A stretch of DNA of 37,326 nucleotides from Klebsiella pneumoniae (GTDB lineage Bacteria > Pseudomonadota > Gammaproteobacteria > Steroidobacterales > Steroidobacteraceae). Each line of letters opens with the position of its first letter. The stretch's first letter is position 1. The stretch lies in the NCBI GenBank assembly GCA_945873095.1, contig CAMCBU010000020.1, forward strand, positions 1-37,326. The letters are read 5' to 3'. Of this stretch, positions 37,306-37,326 are shown in pieces. Both the position numbers and the translations under genes were made by a program. The notes beneath the pieces are model-generated. The model worked only from the letters and a program-made list of their open reading frames with translations. It did no database searches and was not told the origin of the DNA.

Positions 37306-37326
37306 ATTCAAGATTGGGCGTTTTCG

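Overview
This window is a compact stretch of core chromosome from a high-GC gammaproteobacterium. Three gene orders point to that class: dksA-gluQRS, smc-zipA-ligA, and a serC/pheA/aroA/cmk/rpsA/ihfB string of the Pseudomonas supra-operon kind. DksA carries a long Lys/Ala/Pro-rich N-terminal tail, which I associate with the Xanthomonadales/Nevskiales/Steroidobacter neighbourhood. That placement is an inference; no rRNA or other marker here fixes it. I see no insertion sequence, prophage, integrase, CRISPR array or plasmid gene.

Layout. 1-2.6 kb: 3' end of pnp, meeting gluQRS tail to tail, then dksA and queF (all three on the minus strand). 2.7-9.1 kb: smc, zipA and ligA on the plus strand. 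9.2-10.3 kb: a parvulin-type lipoprotein and bolA (minus), divergent from yciO. 11.1-14.7 kb: trpS, then scpA-scpB and an RluB-like protein with 4-bp overlaps. 14.7-17.0 kb (minus): a YciK-like SDR, a squalene/phytoene-synthase-fold protein and ubiG. 17.1-27.4 kb (plus): gyrA, serC, a serA-type dehydrogenase, pheA, aroA, cmk, rpsA and ihfB. 27.5-30.7 kb (plus): a ComEA-like HhH protein, galU, a long-chain-type acyl-CoA dehydrogenase and ppa. 30.7-32.8 kb (minus): a Crp/Fnr regulator, tRNA-Asn(GUU) and a class I aminotransferase, divergent from uvrB. 32.8-37.3 kb (plus): uvrB, a Tat-exported molybdenum hydroxylase large subunit and tRNA-Val(GAC).

The genes group into chromosome maintenance (smc, scpA, scpB, gyrA, ligA, uvrB, zipA, ihfB), translation and RNA (pnp, gluQRS, queF, trpS, rpsA, yciO, two tRNAs) and serine/aromatic amino-acid synthesis (serC, serA-type, pheA, aroA). 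SMC and its partners ScpA/ScpB are all present but about 6 kb apart.

No obviously new multi-gene system is visible. The best second looks are: (1) an RluB-family protein after scpB whose catalytic Asp motif is gone; (2) a squalene-synthase-fold protein without Asp-rich motifs, translationally coupled to ubiG; (3) an rpsA leader that folds into hairpins with GGA in their loops; (4) a zinc-less DksA with a histone-H1-like tail; (5) an 18-bp hairpin between rpsA and ihfB; (6) a 9-bp inverted repeat bracketing tRNA-Asn; (7) Val at GyrA position 83; and (8) a molybdenum hydroxylase large subunit with no iron-sulfur partner beside it.
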